This document shows positions 49,096 to 59,495 of a DNA stretch of 64,000 bases, one piece after another. The notes under the pieces were generated by a model. It searched no databases and was not told where the DNA came from. It was given only the letters and a program-made list of their open reading frames with translations. The stretch comes from JALORV01 sp963707445 (GTDB taxonomy: Bacteria; Pseudomonadota; Gammaproteobacteria; Burkholderiales; Burkholderiaceae_F), in assembly GCA_963707445.1 (NCBI GenBank), contig CAVPPW010000002.1, positions 62,001-126,000 on the forward strand. The letters are read 5' to 3'. Every line of letters starts with the position of its first letter. The first letter of the stretch is position 1. Both the position numbers and the translations under genes were made by a program.

Positions 49096-49899
49096 ATGAC
49101 GTCGCTGACTTCCTCATGGGGCGTGCTCGCCGGGCTCGGTCGCTCGGTGCTCCAATGGTTTGTCGGGTGGCACCAGATCCTGATGTTCAGCGCCAGGCTG
49201 CTGGTGCTCGCGCTGTCGCCGTCCAGTTATCGGGGACCCAATCGGGTTGCGCTGGCCCACCATGTGGTCAAGGACACGGCGCCAAACCTGATCTGGTTCA
49301 CGCTGCTGTCGGCGACTATCAGTCTGGTGATCATCCACATCGTCGTCGTGACATCGGTGAGCTATGGGTTATCGCGATTTGCGCTCGAAATGGTCGTCCG
49401 AGTCCTGGTGCTCGAACTCATCCCTCTGACAGCTGCGATGTTCGTCGCTCTGCGGTGCGCACTGCCGAACGCGGCGGAAGTTGCGGCACTGCACGCGCGT
49501 GGTGGCTTCGACGTGCGGTCGGCCGACAGCGCCGGGCCGCTGCGGCGCGAGATTCTGCCGCGCGTCGTGTCGGGCATGTTCTCGGTGATGCTGCTGGCGG
49601 CCGTTAGCTGCGTTGTCGCGGCGGTGCTCGCCTACCTCTGGGTCCATGGCGTGACGACCGGCGGATTCGTCGGCTATACGCGGACGTTCGGTCGTGTGTT
49701 CAGCCCGGCGTTGTCGCTGATCTTCACGCTGAAGACGCTGGGCCTGAGCTTTGCCGTAGGATTGATTCCGATCGCGTCGGTTCTCTACGACAGTCCCAAG
49801 CGTCGCCGGCGCACCAGCGCCGAGCTGCGCGGACTGGTGCGGCTGTTCTTCGCGATCCTGTTGATCGAAATCGCCTCGCTCGTGGGCAATTACCTCTGA
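49096..49899 (+). CDS. MlaE-like membrane permease (divergent)
   Basis: The product is about 267 residues of mainly hydrophobic sequence. The region VRVLVLELIPLTAAMFVALR, followed by AEVAALHARGGFDV, aligns in pattern with the MlaE/DUF140 core. The neighbour encodes an MCE protein, which supports the assignment. The start at 49096 is chosen because it lies 7 nt after TATGAT with no SD, consistent with a leaderless mRNA; 49084 is an alternative. MlaE permeases move phospholipids between membranes. The MlaF ATPase gene is not present here. Confidence 0.7.
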   Translation: MTSLTSSWGVLAGLGRSVLQWFVGWHQILMFSARLLVLALSPSSYRGPNRVALAHHVVKDTAPNLIWFTLLSATISLVIIHIVVVTSVSYGLSRFALEMVVRVLVLELIPLTAAMFVALRCALPNAAEVAALHARGGFDVRSADSAGPLRREILPRVVSGMFSVMLLAAVSCVVAAVLAYLWVHGVTTGGFVGYTRTFGRVFSPALSLIFTLKTLGLSFAVGLIPIASVLYDSPKRRRRTSAELRGLVRLFFAILLIEIASLVGNYL

Positions 49900-49909
49900 G
49901 GCACAGACG

Positions 49910-50869
49910 TTGAACGACGAACCGACTTCTGCGCCGCGAGCCTCCGAATCGCTGGAATTCCGCGCCGCGCTGCTGGTGGGACTCCTGGTGCTGCTGATGG
50001 CGGCGTCGGCCGCGTATCTGCTGTATGCGCGCGGCGTTTTCGAGCCCTCCGAGCGGCTGGTGCTGCTGTCGGACGACGCCGAGGGTGTCACCGTCGGCAT
50101 GGATCTCACGTTCGCCGGCTTTCCGATCGGCCGCGTCCGCGGCATCGAACTGTCCGCGGACGGCACGACGCGGATCGTCATCGATGTCCCGCGCAAGGAC
50201 GCGCGCTGGCTGCGCACATCGAGTGTGTTCACACTGACGCGCGGCCTGCTGGGCAACACCAATTTGCGCGCTTTCAGCGGCGTGCTGAGCGATCCACCGC
50301 TGCCCGCCGGTGCCGAGCGGCGCGTGCTGGTCGGCGACGCGACCGCCGAAATTCCGCGGCTGGTTTCCGAAACCCGCGACCTCATGCGCAACCTGACGCA
50401 GCTGACGAGCGCCGATTCGGCGCTCGCCGCGAGCCTCGGAAACATCCAGAGCGCGACGGAGAAGATCAAGGGACCACGTGGCGCGCTCGGTGTGCTGTTT
50501 GGCAACGAGGCCGATGCGCAGAAACTCGTTGTGGCGCTCGACCGCACCAATACGCTGCTCGCGCGCATCGATGGCCTGGCCGCCAAGGCGGACCAGCAGG
50601 TGTTCGGCGCCGATGGGCTGATGCCCGAGGCACGCGCCGCGGTGGTTCAGCTCAATGCGGCGCTGCTCGAGGCACGCGAAAGCCTGAAGAAGATCGACGC
50701 GATCCTGGTGGATGCGCAGGCGATCGCCGGCAACGCGCGCGCCGCGTCGAACGATCTCGCCGCGTTGCGCTCCGAAGTCGACGCCAGCCTGCGCAAGGTG
50801 AGCCGAATGATCGACGAGGTCAATCGTCGGTGGCCGTTTGCGAAATCTACGGAGATCAAGCTGCCATGA
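49910..50869 (+). CDS. MlaD/MCE-domain protein
   Basis: The 319-residue protein has an N-terminal membrane anchor (ALLVGLLVLLMAASAAYLLYA). An MCE domain follows (VTVGMDLTFAGFPIGRVRGI, with IVIDVPRKDARWLR). The C-terminus is a long helical tail (LLARIDGLAAKADQQVFGAD, then helices to the end). MCE proteins bind lipid and form periplasmic hexamers. It starts with TTG at 49910, 11 bp after the permease gene, and the next lipoprotein gene overlaps its end by 4 nt. The set lacks an ATPase and a periplasmic MlaC shuttle. Confidence 0.88.
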   Translation: MNDEPTSAPRASESLEFRAALLVGLLVLLMAASAAYLLYARGVFEPSERLVLLSDDAEGVTVGMDLTFAGFPIGRVRGIELSADGTTRIVIDVPRKDARWLRTSSVFTLTRGLLGNTNLRAFSGVLSDPPLPAGAERRVLVGDATAEIPRLVSETRDLMRNLTQLTSADSALAASLGNIQSATEKIKGPRGALGVLFGNEADAQKLVVALDRTNTLLARIDGLAAKADQQVFGADGLMPEARAAVVQLNAALLEARESLKKIDAILVDAQAIAGNARAASNDLAALRSEVDASLRKVSRMIDEVNRRWPFAKSTEIKLP

Positions 50870-51540
50870 AGCGCGTCGGCCGCATTGCGCGTTCGACCGC
50901 GGCGTCGTTTGTACTGCTGCTGACCGCCTGCAGCAGCGCACCGCCACCCGAATGGCAGGCCGATGCGAAAGCGGCGCTCGATGCCGCCGTTGCGGCCTAT
51001 CTGGCAGGGAACACGCGCGTGGCGAACGTGGAATTCGGCGTCGCCCGGCGTGAGCTCGCGAGCACCGGCCGCGCTGACCAGGTCGCATTGGCCGAGCTCA
51101 CGCGCTGTGCGGTGCAGGTCGCCAGCCTCGATATCGGGCCGTGCGAAGGCTTCGAGAAAATTCGGGCCGACGCGACTGCCGCGCAACGCGCATACGCGGA
51201 TTACCTGGCCGGTCGCGTGCAGCCCTCGGAGGTCGCCCTGCTGCCGGAACCGTATCGCGCATTGGCCGCCGGCAACCTCAGCGGCGATGCGGCAACCGCG
51301 GCACTGAAGTCCGTCGACGATCCGCTGAGCCGGCTGGTCGCGACCGGCGTGCTGTTCCAGGGCGGCCGCGCGAATCCGGCCGCCATCGCGCTCGCGGCCG
51401 ACACCGCGTCGGCGCAGGGATGGCGGCGGCCGCTGCTCGCATGGCTGGGCGTGCAGCTGGCGCTCGCGCAGAAGACGGGCGACCAGACGGGCGCCGAGCA
51501 GCTGCGGCGGCGCATCGCGCTGGTCGAGGACACCAAATAA
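50866..51540 (+). CDS. Lipoprotein of the Mla-like set
   Basis: The 224-residue protein has a lipobox, LLLTACSS. The mature part is helical with repeated Ala-rich helices (WQADAKAALDAAVAAYLAGN, NPAAIALAADTASAQGW), resembling TPR-like repeats. It overlaps the MCE gene by 4 nt (ATGA), so it is translated with it. Such lipoproteins may tether the MCE protein or act in the outer-membrane step of lipid transport. The identity of the family is not certain. The frame is intact. Confidence 0.65.
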   Translation: MKRVGRIARSTAASFVLLLTACSSAPPPEWQADAKAALDAAVAAYLAGNTRVANVEFGVARRELASTGRADQVALAELTRCAVQVASLDIGPCEGFEKIRADATAAQRAYADYLAGRVQPSEVALLPEPYRALAAGNLSGDAATAALKSVDDPLSRLVATGVLFQGGRANPAAIALAADTASAQGWRRPLLAWLGVQLALAQKTGDQTGAEQLRRRIALVEDTK

Positions 51541-51692
51541 CTTGACGGCCAGGTGCAGGCGTCTGGCGCTTCGATCGGAACTCTCAGAGCTGCGCGGCTC
51601 GAGGCGTCTAAGTGCAACGCAGTTCGACCCCAAGCCGACGCCGAGCGTGTCTGAGCGGGCGCGCCCGCCGCGACGCGCAAGAGCGTTCGACG

Positions 51693-51728
51693 AAAAAAGA
51701 GCGAGGCCAATCTCGAGCCTCGCTCTCG
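51693..51728 (-). terminator. Intrinsic terminator after the tricorn-like gene
   Basis: The stem GAGCGAGGC/GCCTCGCTC (two arms around 51700-51726) is followed on the minus strand by TTTTTT (51698-51693). It sits 105 bp beyond the tricorn-like stop codon, in the convergent gap with the Mla-like set. Confidence 0.75.
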
Positions 51729-51832
51729 GAAGGACCGCACGCTCGCGGCCATCGGGGTCGGATACGCCGCAAGCATTCCTAGACGTCTGCTTGCAGACCA
51801 TCGCGTGTCCGTCCTGGCCGCCTAGCGGCGCC

Positions 51833-54800
51833 TTACGGTGTACGCGGTGGAAGCGCGGGCCGACACAGCACCGCTCGAGGGCCGAACTCCGCACGGCTCA
51901 CGCCGTTACGCGCGACCAGGTCGAGCGCCGTATCCACCGCGACCTCGAGCTGCCGATCGCGCTCGAGCGCGGCGTCCTGCGGCGCGTTGTCCACCACGAT
52001 GTCAGGATCGGTGCCGTAGTTCTCGATGCCCCAGCCGACGTCCTTGAACCAGAAGGAATACTCCGGCTGAGAAGTCTCGGTGCCGTCCACCAGGGCGTGC
52101 CGCGGCCAGATTCCGATCACCCCGCCCCACGTGCGCGTGCCTACCAGCGGGCCGATCTTCATCAGCTTGAATCCGTGCGAGAAGATGTCGCCATCGGAGC
52201 CGGAATGCTCGTTGGTCAAGGCAACCACCGGCCCGGCGACAGCCGTTTCCGGATAGGACGTCGGCGTGCTCCACCGCGCCATCGCGTAGCCGATCCGGCG
52301 GCGCGCGACCTTCTCCAGCAGCAGTTCCGACACGTGCCCGCCGCGGTTGTAGCGCACGTCGACCACCAAGGCGTCGCGTTCGCATTCCGCGCCGAAGTAG
52401 CGGTGGAATTCGGCAAAGCCCGCGGCCATCATGTCCGGCAGGTGGAAGTAGCCGACGCGGCCGTTCGACCGCTCGTGCACTAAAGCGCGGTTGCGCTCGA
52501 CCCACTCCCGGTAGCGCGCAGGCACTTCGTCGGCGATCGTCGTGATCAGGGCTTTGCGCTCCTTGCCCTTGGCATCCGCGAGCGTCAGCTCCACCTTGGC
52601 CGCTGCCTGGTGCACCAGCAGCGATTGCGGCGGCTGCGCGGGCGAAACTCGCTGGCCATTGACTGCCACGATGCGCTCGCCGACCTTCGCTTCGACACCC
52701 ACTGCACTGAGCGGGGAGTCCGCGCCTGCATCCCAGGGGTCACCGGCAACAATGTGTGCGATCTCGAAGCCACCGTCGGTCGTCTGCTCGCAGATCGGCT
52801 CCGAGATAGCCCAGAGCCACCGATGGTGGCTTGCGGTGGTCACCTCCCATTTCGTAGGCGTGGGAGGTGCCGAGTTCGCCCTGCAGTTCCCAAATGAGAT
52901 CCGAGAGCTCAGCGCGCGTGGAGACCCGGTCGAGCAACGGCTCGTATTGCGCGTAGATCGCGCTCCAGTCGTTGCCCGACATGTCGGGCACCCAGAAGTG
53001 GTCGCGCTGCAGCCGCCAGACCTCGCGCAACATCTGGCGCCACTCCTTGCGCGGATCCACCGACACTCGGATCCGGTTCAGATCGAGCCAGCCGCTCTCA
53101 CGCGATGGCTTGTCGTCGGGCTTCTTCTCGACCGTCTTGCGGCTGGCTTCTCCATCGGTCTTGACCGCGATGGCGCGCAGGCGCTTGTCGTCGCGATAGA
53201 CCACGGTCTTGCCGTCATTCGCGAGCTCAAAGCCATCGACATTCTCGGCGAGAGACTCGGTACGTCCGGTATCAAAGTCGAAGACCTCGAGCTTCCCTTT
53301 CTCGTCCTTACGGCCGCCACGACCGTGTGCTCCAACGATCGGCAGGATGCTCCAGATGACCTTGTTGCCGGCGGCTCCAGCAATCTTGCCAAAGAGGTTC
53401 TCGGGAACCGGGAACGGCGCGACGCGGCTCGCGATGCCGGCGACGTCGACTTGCACGGGTCCGGCCCTCTTCGGAGATTCGGTCTTCTCGTCCGGCTTGG
53501 CGAGTCCCTTGGGTGCCGGCTCGAAGGGCGGTGCGCCGCGCGCCTGCAGGGCAATCAGATAGGGTCGCGCCGCGCGCGGAAAGCTCAGTTCGAACTGGAC
53601 GCTGTCGTAGACCGGATCGAACGTGCGCAGCGACAGGAAGTACAGGTACCGACCGTCCGGATCGAATGACGGTGAGTAGTCGCGAAACTCGGGTTGGGTG
53701 GCAGAGCACCTGCTGCCCGGTCGCGAGTTCGAAGAGCTTGATGGCGGTGTGGCGCGGGCTGGTCGCAAAGGTATAGGCGAGCCAGGCGCCGTCGGGCGAC
53801 CAGGCGAGGTCTTCGGTACGACCGCACTCGCTGCGATCGACTGGCTGCAGCGTGCCCTTGTCGAGATCGCCGACGAACACTTCGTTGCGATGGTTCGATA
53901 TCGCCAGACGACGACCGCTGGGAGCAGCCTGCAGCGCAACCACCCGGCCAATGTCCCAGCCGAGTTCGCGCGGCACATCGCCTTCGAAGACCTGGACCCG
54001 CTCTTCGCCCGAGGCGTCGCTGACAGCGACGAACGTCTCCCCATCCGCCAGCCACTGACCGAGCCGGTAGCGCGCGCCGTCGCGTTCACCCCATTGGCGG
54101 ACCGCACCTTCCCAGAGCGCGAAGCTGAACATCTTGCCGCGCACGTCCACGGCCAAACTGTGGCCGGCCGGATGCATGCGGAAGGTGCCAAGATGGTCCT
54201 CGGCCTTGACGAAGCGGCGTGCCGCTTGCGTGCGATGGGAGAGCACCTGGACATCCAGAGGCGCCGTCCGGTCGCTCGCAGGATCGAACAGCCAGATGTC
54301 CGCGCCGCACTGATAGACGATGCGCGCGCCATCGCTCTGCGCGTGGCGCGCGTAAAACGCGTCGTGGTCGGTGTGGCGGCGCCGATCACTGCCATCCGGC
54401 CGGCACGAGTAAAGGTTGGACACGCCCTCGAAGTCCGATAGGAAGAACACGCGGTCGCCCACCCACATCGGACTGGTGACGTTGCCGGGCAACTCGTCCA
54501 TACGCCGGAACTGCCCACTGCCTTCGGCATCGATCCACAGGTGCCCGGCTGTGCCGCCCTTGTAGCGCTTCCAGCGCGCCGGATCGGCGGTGTTGCGGCC
54601 GATGACTTTGGCTCCTCCCGGATGCAGCGCGAGATGATTGATCTGACCGTACGGTATGAGCTTTGGAATGCCGCCGTCCGGATCGAGCGTGTACGCGCGG
54701 TAGTTGCGAAAGAACGGCTGGCCATAGGTCGTGACGAACAGGATGTGCCCGTCCGGCGTCCAGCCGCGCACCATGGTGTCCGGTCCGAGCCAGGTCATCC

Positions 54801-55041
54801 GACGCGCCAGCCCTCCGCCGCTCGGCATCAGATACACCTCGGCATGCTGCTCATCGCGACTGACAAACGCGATGTGCTTGCCGTCGGGCGACTCACACGG
54901 CGTGGACGGCTCGGAAAGCCCGGCAGTCAGCCGCCGTGCGATGCCTCCCGCGCTCGGGACCTGCCAGACGTCGTCGTCGGTGACGAAGACGATGTTGTCG
55001 CCCCGAATGCTGGGGTAGCGAAGGTATGCGGCGTTTTGCAT
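51833..55041 (-). CDS. Tricorn-like serine protease (S41 family, frame broken)
   Basis: The protein is about 1,070 residues: two beta-propeller-type regions (YPSIRGDNIVFVTDDDVWQV; LAWSPDGAWLAYTFATSPRH), a PDZ domain (VEAKVGERIVAVNGQRVSP) and an S41 peptidase core. The catalytic His is in LGTSHAYEMGGD and the Ser in TNEHSGSDGDIFSHG. Tricorn degrades proteasome-size peptides to di- to tripeptides in the cytoplasm. Breaks lie near 53700 and 52795. No leader peptide is evident. A terminator follows 105 bp past the stop codon. Confidence 0.88.
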
Positions 55042-55185
55042 CGATCGTCAATGTCAAAGGGAAGCGGCATTCGAGCCGCTCATAACTGCTCGCCCCGCGA
55101 GCCAAGGAAGTGGACTATGCCGGAAGTTGGATGCGCAGGGCGCCTGGGCGGCAACTGGCTACCGGGCGCGGAACCGGCATGCGGT

Positions 55186-56939
55186 TCACATCGAGATCGA
55201 GCCCTCACGGAAGTCGGTGCGGTCGAGCCACACATTGACCAGCACCGGCCGGCCACTGCGGGCGATCTCGCGTGCCTCCCGCAGCGCCGGCTCCACTTCG
55301 CCCATATTGCGTACGACCAGTCCGGCCGCGCCGAGGCCCTGCGCTACCGCGTGGTAGTCGCTGCGCGCCAGCACCGTGCCGACATCGTCGTTCAGCATCT
55401 TCACCTGCTCGCGCGCGATCTGCGCCCAGCTCGCGTCGTTGCCGACGACGGCGATCACCGGCACGCCGTGGCGCACGAAGGTGTCGAACTCGACCAGGCC
55501 GTAGCCGCTGGCGCCGTCGCCCCAGATCAGCCAGACCTCGTCCTGCGGCCGCGCCAGCTGCGCGCCGAGCGCAAATCCGGCGCCGACGCCGAGCGTGCCG
55601 AATGCGCCGGGATCGAGCCAGCTCAGCGGCCCGCGCGGACGCACGATATACGATGCGGTCGCGACAAAGTCGCCGCCGTCGGCCACCATGACGGCGTTGT
55701 CGCCGGCGATGCGATCGAGCGCGCGGAAAAATGCGATCGGATTGACATGCTCACCGGCGCGCGCCGCCTGCGACATCGATCTCGCGCTCGCGCGCATCGT
55801 CGCGCGCGCGCAGCTGCGCGATCCAGTCGTCGCGCCGGGCGCGCTCGCCGACGCGCTGCGCCAGAGCCTCGAGCGTCAGGCCGGCGTCACCGATCAGCGC
55901 GAGGTCCGGACGCCGGTTCAGGCGCGCATCCTTCGCGCTGCGGTTGGCGGCGATCAGCGTGGCCGCGCGCCGCACGTGGCGGCCGTAGTCGAGACGGAAG
56001 TCGCACGGCACGCCGGCCAGCAGCACGCAGTCGGCTTCGCGCAGCGCGTTGCGGCGCGCATGGCGCATCTGCAGCGGGTGCTGCGGCCCGAGCAGGCCGC
56101 GCGCCATGCCCGACAGGTAGACCGGGATGCCAAGGCCCGCGACGGCGGCCGCGATCGACTGCGCGTGCTCGGCGCGCAGCAGCGACTGGCTGCCGATCAC
56201 GAGCAGCGGCCGCTGCGGCTTTCGCCAGCCGGTCGGCCGCGCGCGCGACTGCCGCGTCGGGCGCGCGCGGCGGCTCGACAGTGATGGCCGCCGGCGTGCC
56301 GGTGTCGGCCGCACCGTCGAACATCCGCGACGCGTGCCGGTTCAGATACCAGCGCAGCAGCCGGTCGCCGATGGCGCCGCCCTTGCCGGACGCATCGGCG
56401 TACCACTGCCGGATCAGCGCCTCGTCGTACAGCAGGTCGACCGCGCACTCGACGAACACCGGGCCGGGAACGCCGCTCGCGGCGATCCGCAGCGCCTCGT
56501 TGGTGGCCGGACCGAGCTCGCGCACACGCTTGACCTGCGTGACGTGCTTCACGTGCGGAGCGATCAGCGCGCGCTGGTCGATGTCCTGCAGCGCACCGCG
56601 ACCCTGCAGCGCGGTCGGTGCGCCGCCGCCGATCAGCACGACCGGGCTCTGCGCCAGCTGAGCGTTCTTCAGCGGCGTGATCGCGTTGGTGAGCCCCGGT
56701 CCCGCCGTGACGGCCGCGACGCCGGGGCGCCCGGTCAGACGCGCGACCGCATCGGCGGCGAACACCGCGGTCGCCTCGTCGCGCGTGTCGACGATGCGGA
56801 TGCCGAGGCGCTTGGCGGCCACGATGATCGGCGATATGTGCCCGCCGCAGAGCGTGAAGACGAACGGCACGCCGTGCGCGTGCAGCACTTCGGCGACGCG
56901 GTCGCCGCCGTGGCGCAGCGGCAGCGGCTTGTGCTCCAT
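55186..56939 (-). CDS. Thiamine-diphosphate-dependent synthase/lyase (ILVBL/HACL-like, frame broken)
   Basis: The enzyme is about 584 residues. The PYR domain contains GVPFVFTLCGGHISPIIVAA and IVDTRDEATAVFAADAVARL (activating Glu). The central FAD/CoA-type domain and a PP domain follow. The ThDP motif is GDGASGYGLVEFDTF, followed 16 residues later by VVGNDASWAQI, the conserved GDG...N pair. Breaks lie near 56215 and 55780. The best match is to ILVBL-type 2-hydroxyacyl-CoA lyases or acetolactate-synthase-like enzymes, rather than IlvB itself. It is transcribed downstream of the acyl-CoA ligase gene, 3 bp apart, which favours an acyl-CoA role. Confidence 0.85.
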
Positions 56940-56941
56940 CG

Positions 56942-58616
56942 TCAGTGCCAGTGCACTCGCCGTCCGGTCGCGTACCAGCCGTGCACGTGCGGTTCGACCG
57001 CCTTCTCGATGCGGCCGCGCCGCACCTTCATCGTCGGCGTCAGCAGGCCGTTTTCGATCGACCACGGCTGCTGCGCAACGACGATCATGTGCAGTTGCTC
57101 ATGGTCGGCGACGGCCTTGTTGACCTCCTTCAGCAGCTTCTCGAACTCGTGTTCGACCTGGGCCCGCACGGCTGCCTCGGCCAACCGCGGCCGCAGATGT
57201 TCGGCCAGGATGACCATCGCGTACGCGGCCGGCTGGCCGACGCCGGAGACCAGCGACAGCTCGACCATCGGATGCGCGTTGATGCGGTTTTCGATCGGCG
57301 CCGGCGCGACGTACTTGCCCTTCGCGGTCTTGAACAGTTCCTTCGCGCGACCGGTGAGCTTGAGCAGGCCGTCCGGACGGCGTTCGCCGAGGTCGCCGGT
57401 GCGAAAGAACCCGTCCGGCGTGAACGACGCGGCCGTCAGCTCCGGCTGCTTGTAGTAGCCGATGCACTGTCCCGGCGATTTGATCAGCACCTCGCCTTCG
57501 TCGCTGAGCTTCACCTGCACGCCGGGCAGCGGTACGCCGACGTAGCCCGGCGCGTTGTGTTCTGCGGTCGACGTGTGCGAGTACGAGCTGTCCTCGGTCA
57601 TGCCATAGCCTTCGTACAAAGGCAGCCCGATGCGCTGGTACCAGGCGATCAGATCCGGCGGGATCGGCGCCGAGCCGCTGCCGGCGAGCTTGACCTGGTC
57701 GAGACCCAAGACCCTTGCGAATCTTTTTCGCGACGATCTTGCCGAAAACCGGAATGCGAAGCAGGCGGTCGAGCTTGGCCGGCGGCATCTTGGCAAACAC
57801 GCCCTGCTGGAACTTCAGCCACAGTCGCGGCACCGAGAGGAACAGCGTCGGCTGCGTGCGCTGCAGGTCCTGCAGGAAAGTATCGAGCGACTCCGCGAAG
57901 AACAAGTGCGTGCCGCCGTCGACCAGCGACGCGCCCTCGGCCCACGAGCGCTCGAAGCTGTGCGCGAGCGGCAGGTACGACAGCATGCGGTTGTCGACAC
58001 CGACCCGCCGCCGTACGTCGGCCGTGATGCCCTCGCCGGTGCGCGTGAATGCCTCGAACGTGACCATCACGCCCTTCGGTGTTCCGGTCGAACCCGACGT
58101 GTAGATCAGCATGGCCAGTTCGTCGGCATTGCGCGACGGGCGCCCCGCGATTGGTTCGGTACGCGCGACGATCGCGTCCCACGTGTCGAACGTGGTCTTC
58201 GGTGCGAGCGGAAACGCGACGCAAGGCAGCCCCTGCGGCACGCCGGGTTGCTGCTGCGGCCAGGTGTCGAGCTTGCCGACGAACAGCAGGCTCGCCTCGC
58301 TGTGCGTCAGCACGTAGTTGATCGTCTCGGCGGTTTCGGTCGGAAAAATGGCGACCGTCGTGTAGCCCGCCATCCAGATCGCCACCTCGGCCATGATGAA
58401 GTGCGCACAGTTCTTCGACAGGATCGCGATGCGCGCGCCGCGCGGGTAGCCCTGGCTCTGCAGGTAGGTCGCCATGCGGCGCGACTGGTCGACCACCTGG
58501 CCCCAGGTGTAGTCGACGACCTGGTTGCCGCCGATCGGCTGCGTCAAGTAGACGCGGTCGCGAAGCTTCTCCTCGTGCTCGAGGATGTAGTCCAGCATCA
58601 GCCGGTTCTGCGTCAT
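56942..58616 (-). CDS. Long-chain acyl-CoA synthetase/AMP-ligase (frame broken)
   Basis: The protein of about 558 residues starts after the SD GGAGGAG. The AMP-binding motif is LIYTSGSTGTPKGVM. LPLAHSFERSWAEGASLVDG, the A5 motif YEGYGMTEDSS and DGFFRTGDLGERRPDG are typical of fatty-acyl ligases. The C-terminal Lys motif is NGLLTPTMKVRR. One break lies near 57710. It is the first gene of the unit that continues into the ThDP enzyme. The physiological acid is not known, though the linkage to a hydroxyacyl-CoA-lyase-like enzyme suggests alpha-oxidation or related breakdown. Confidence 0.88.
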
Positions 58617-58700
58617 GTCTCCTCCGTCGCGGTCTGGCGCCGCGGGTGGTGCAGACTACAACGAGCCGGGCGCGCCGGGCCACCGATAGAATCCCGTCCC

Positions 58701-59495
58701 ATGCGCCAGTACGAAGACTTCATGCGCCATGTGTTCGAACACGGCGCCGTCAAGGCCGACCGCACCGGCACCGGCACCCGTTCGTGGTTCGGCTACCAGA
58801 TGCGGTTCGACCTCAGCGAGGGTTTCCCGCTCGTCACGACCAAGAAGCTGCACCTGCGCTCGATCATCCACGAGCTGCTCTGGTTCCTGCAGGGCTCGAG
58901 CAACGTCGCGTACCTGCGCGAAAACAAGGTGACGATCTGGGACGAATGGGCGCGCGAAGACGGCGAGCTCGGCCCGGTCTACGGCGTGCAATGGCGTTCA
59001 TGGCCGACGCCGGACGGCGGCTCGATCGACCAGATCGCGCAGGTGATCGAGCAGATCAGGAAAAATCCTGATTCGCGCCGGCTGATCGTTTCGGCCTGGA
59101 ACGTCAGCGACATTCCCAAAATGGCGTTGCCGCCGTGCCATCTGCTGTTCCAGTTCTACGTCGCCGAAGGCAGGCTGTCATGCCAGCTTTATCAGCGCAG
59201 CTGCGACATCTTCCTCGGTGTGCCGTTCAACATCGCCAGCTATGCGCTGCTGACGCACATGGTGGCGCAGCAGTGCGACCTCGGCGTCGGCGACTTCGTC
59301 TGGACCGGCGGCGACTGCCACATCTACAGCAACCACTTCGAGCAGGTGCGCGAACAGCTCGCGCGCGAACCCCGGCCCTTCCCGCGGCTCGTGCTGAAGC
59401 GCAGGCCGCCGTCGATCTTCGACTACGCGTACGACGATTTCGAGATCGTCGACTACGACCCGCATCCACACATCAAGGCGCCGGTGGCGGTGTGA
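58701..59495 (+). CDS. thyA: Thymidylate synthase
   Basis: The 264-residue enzyme makes dTMP from dUMP with methylene-tetrahydrofolate. All invariant segments are present: TGTGTRSWFGYQMRFDL, the catalytic Cys in ALPPCHLLFQFYV, YQRSCDIFLGVPFNIASYAL and GDCHIYSNHFEQV. The ATG is 8 nt after TAGAAT (58687-58692), with no SD, suggesting a leaderless or near-leaderless mRNA. Its stop overlaps the Rieske gene's GTG by 3 nt (GTGTGA). The frame is intact and the length normal. Confidence 0.97.
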   Translation: MRQYEDFMRHVFEHGAVKADRTGTGTRSWFGYQMRFDLSEGFPLVTTKKLHLRSIIHELLWFLQGSSNVAYLRENKVTIWDEWAREDGELGPVYGVQWRSWPTPDGGSIDQIAQVIEQIRKNPDSRRLIVSAWNVSDIPKMALPPCHLLFQFYVAEGRLSCQLYQRSCDIFLGVPFNIASYALLTHMVAQQCDLGVGDFVWTGGDCHIYSNHFEQVREQLAREPRPFPRLVLKRRPPSIFDYAYDDFEIVDYDPHPHIKAPVAV

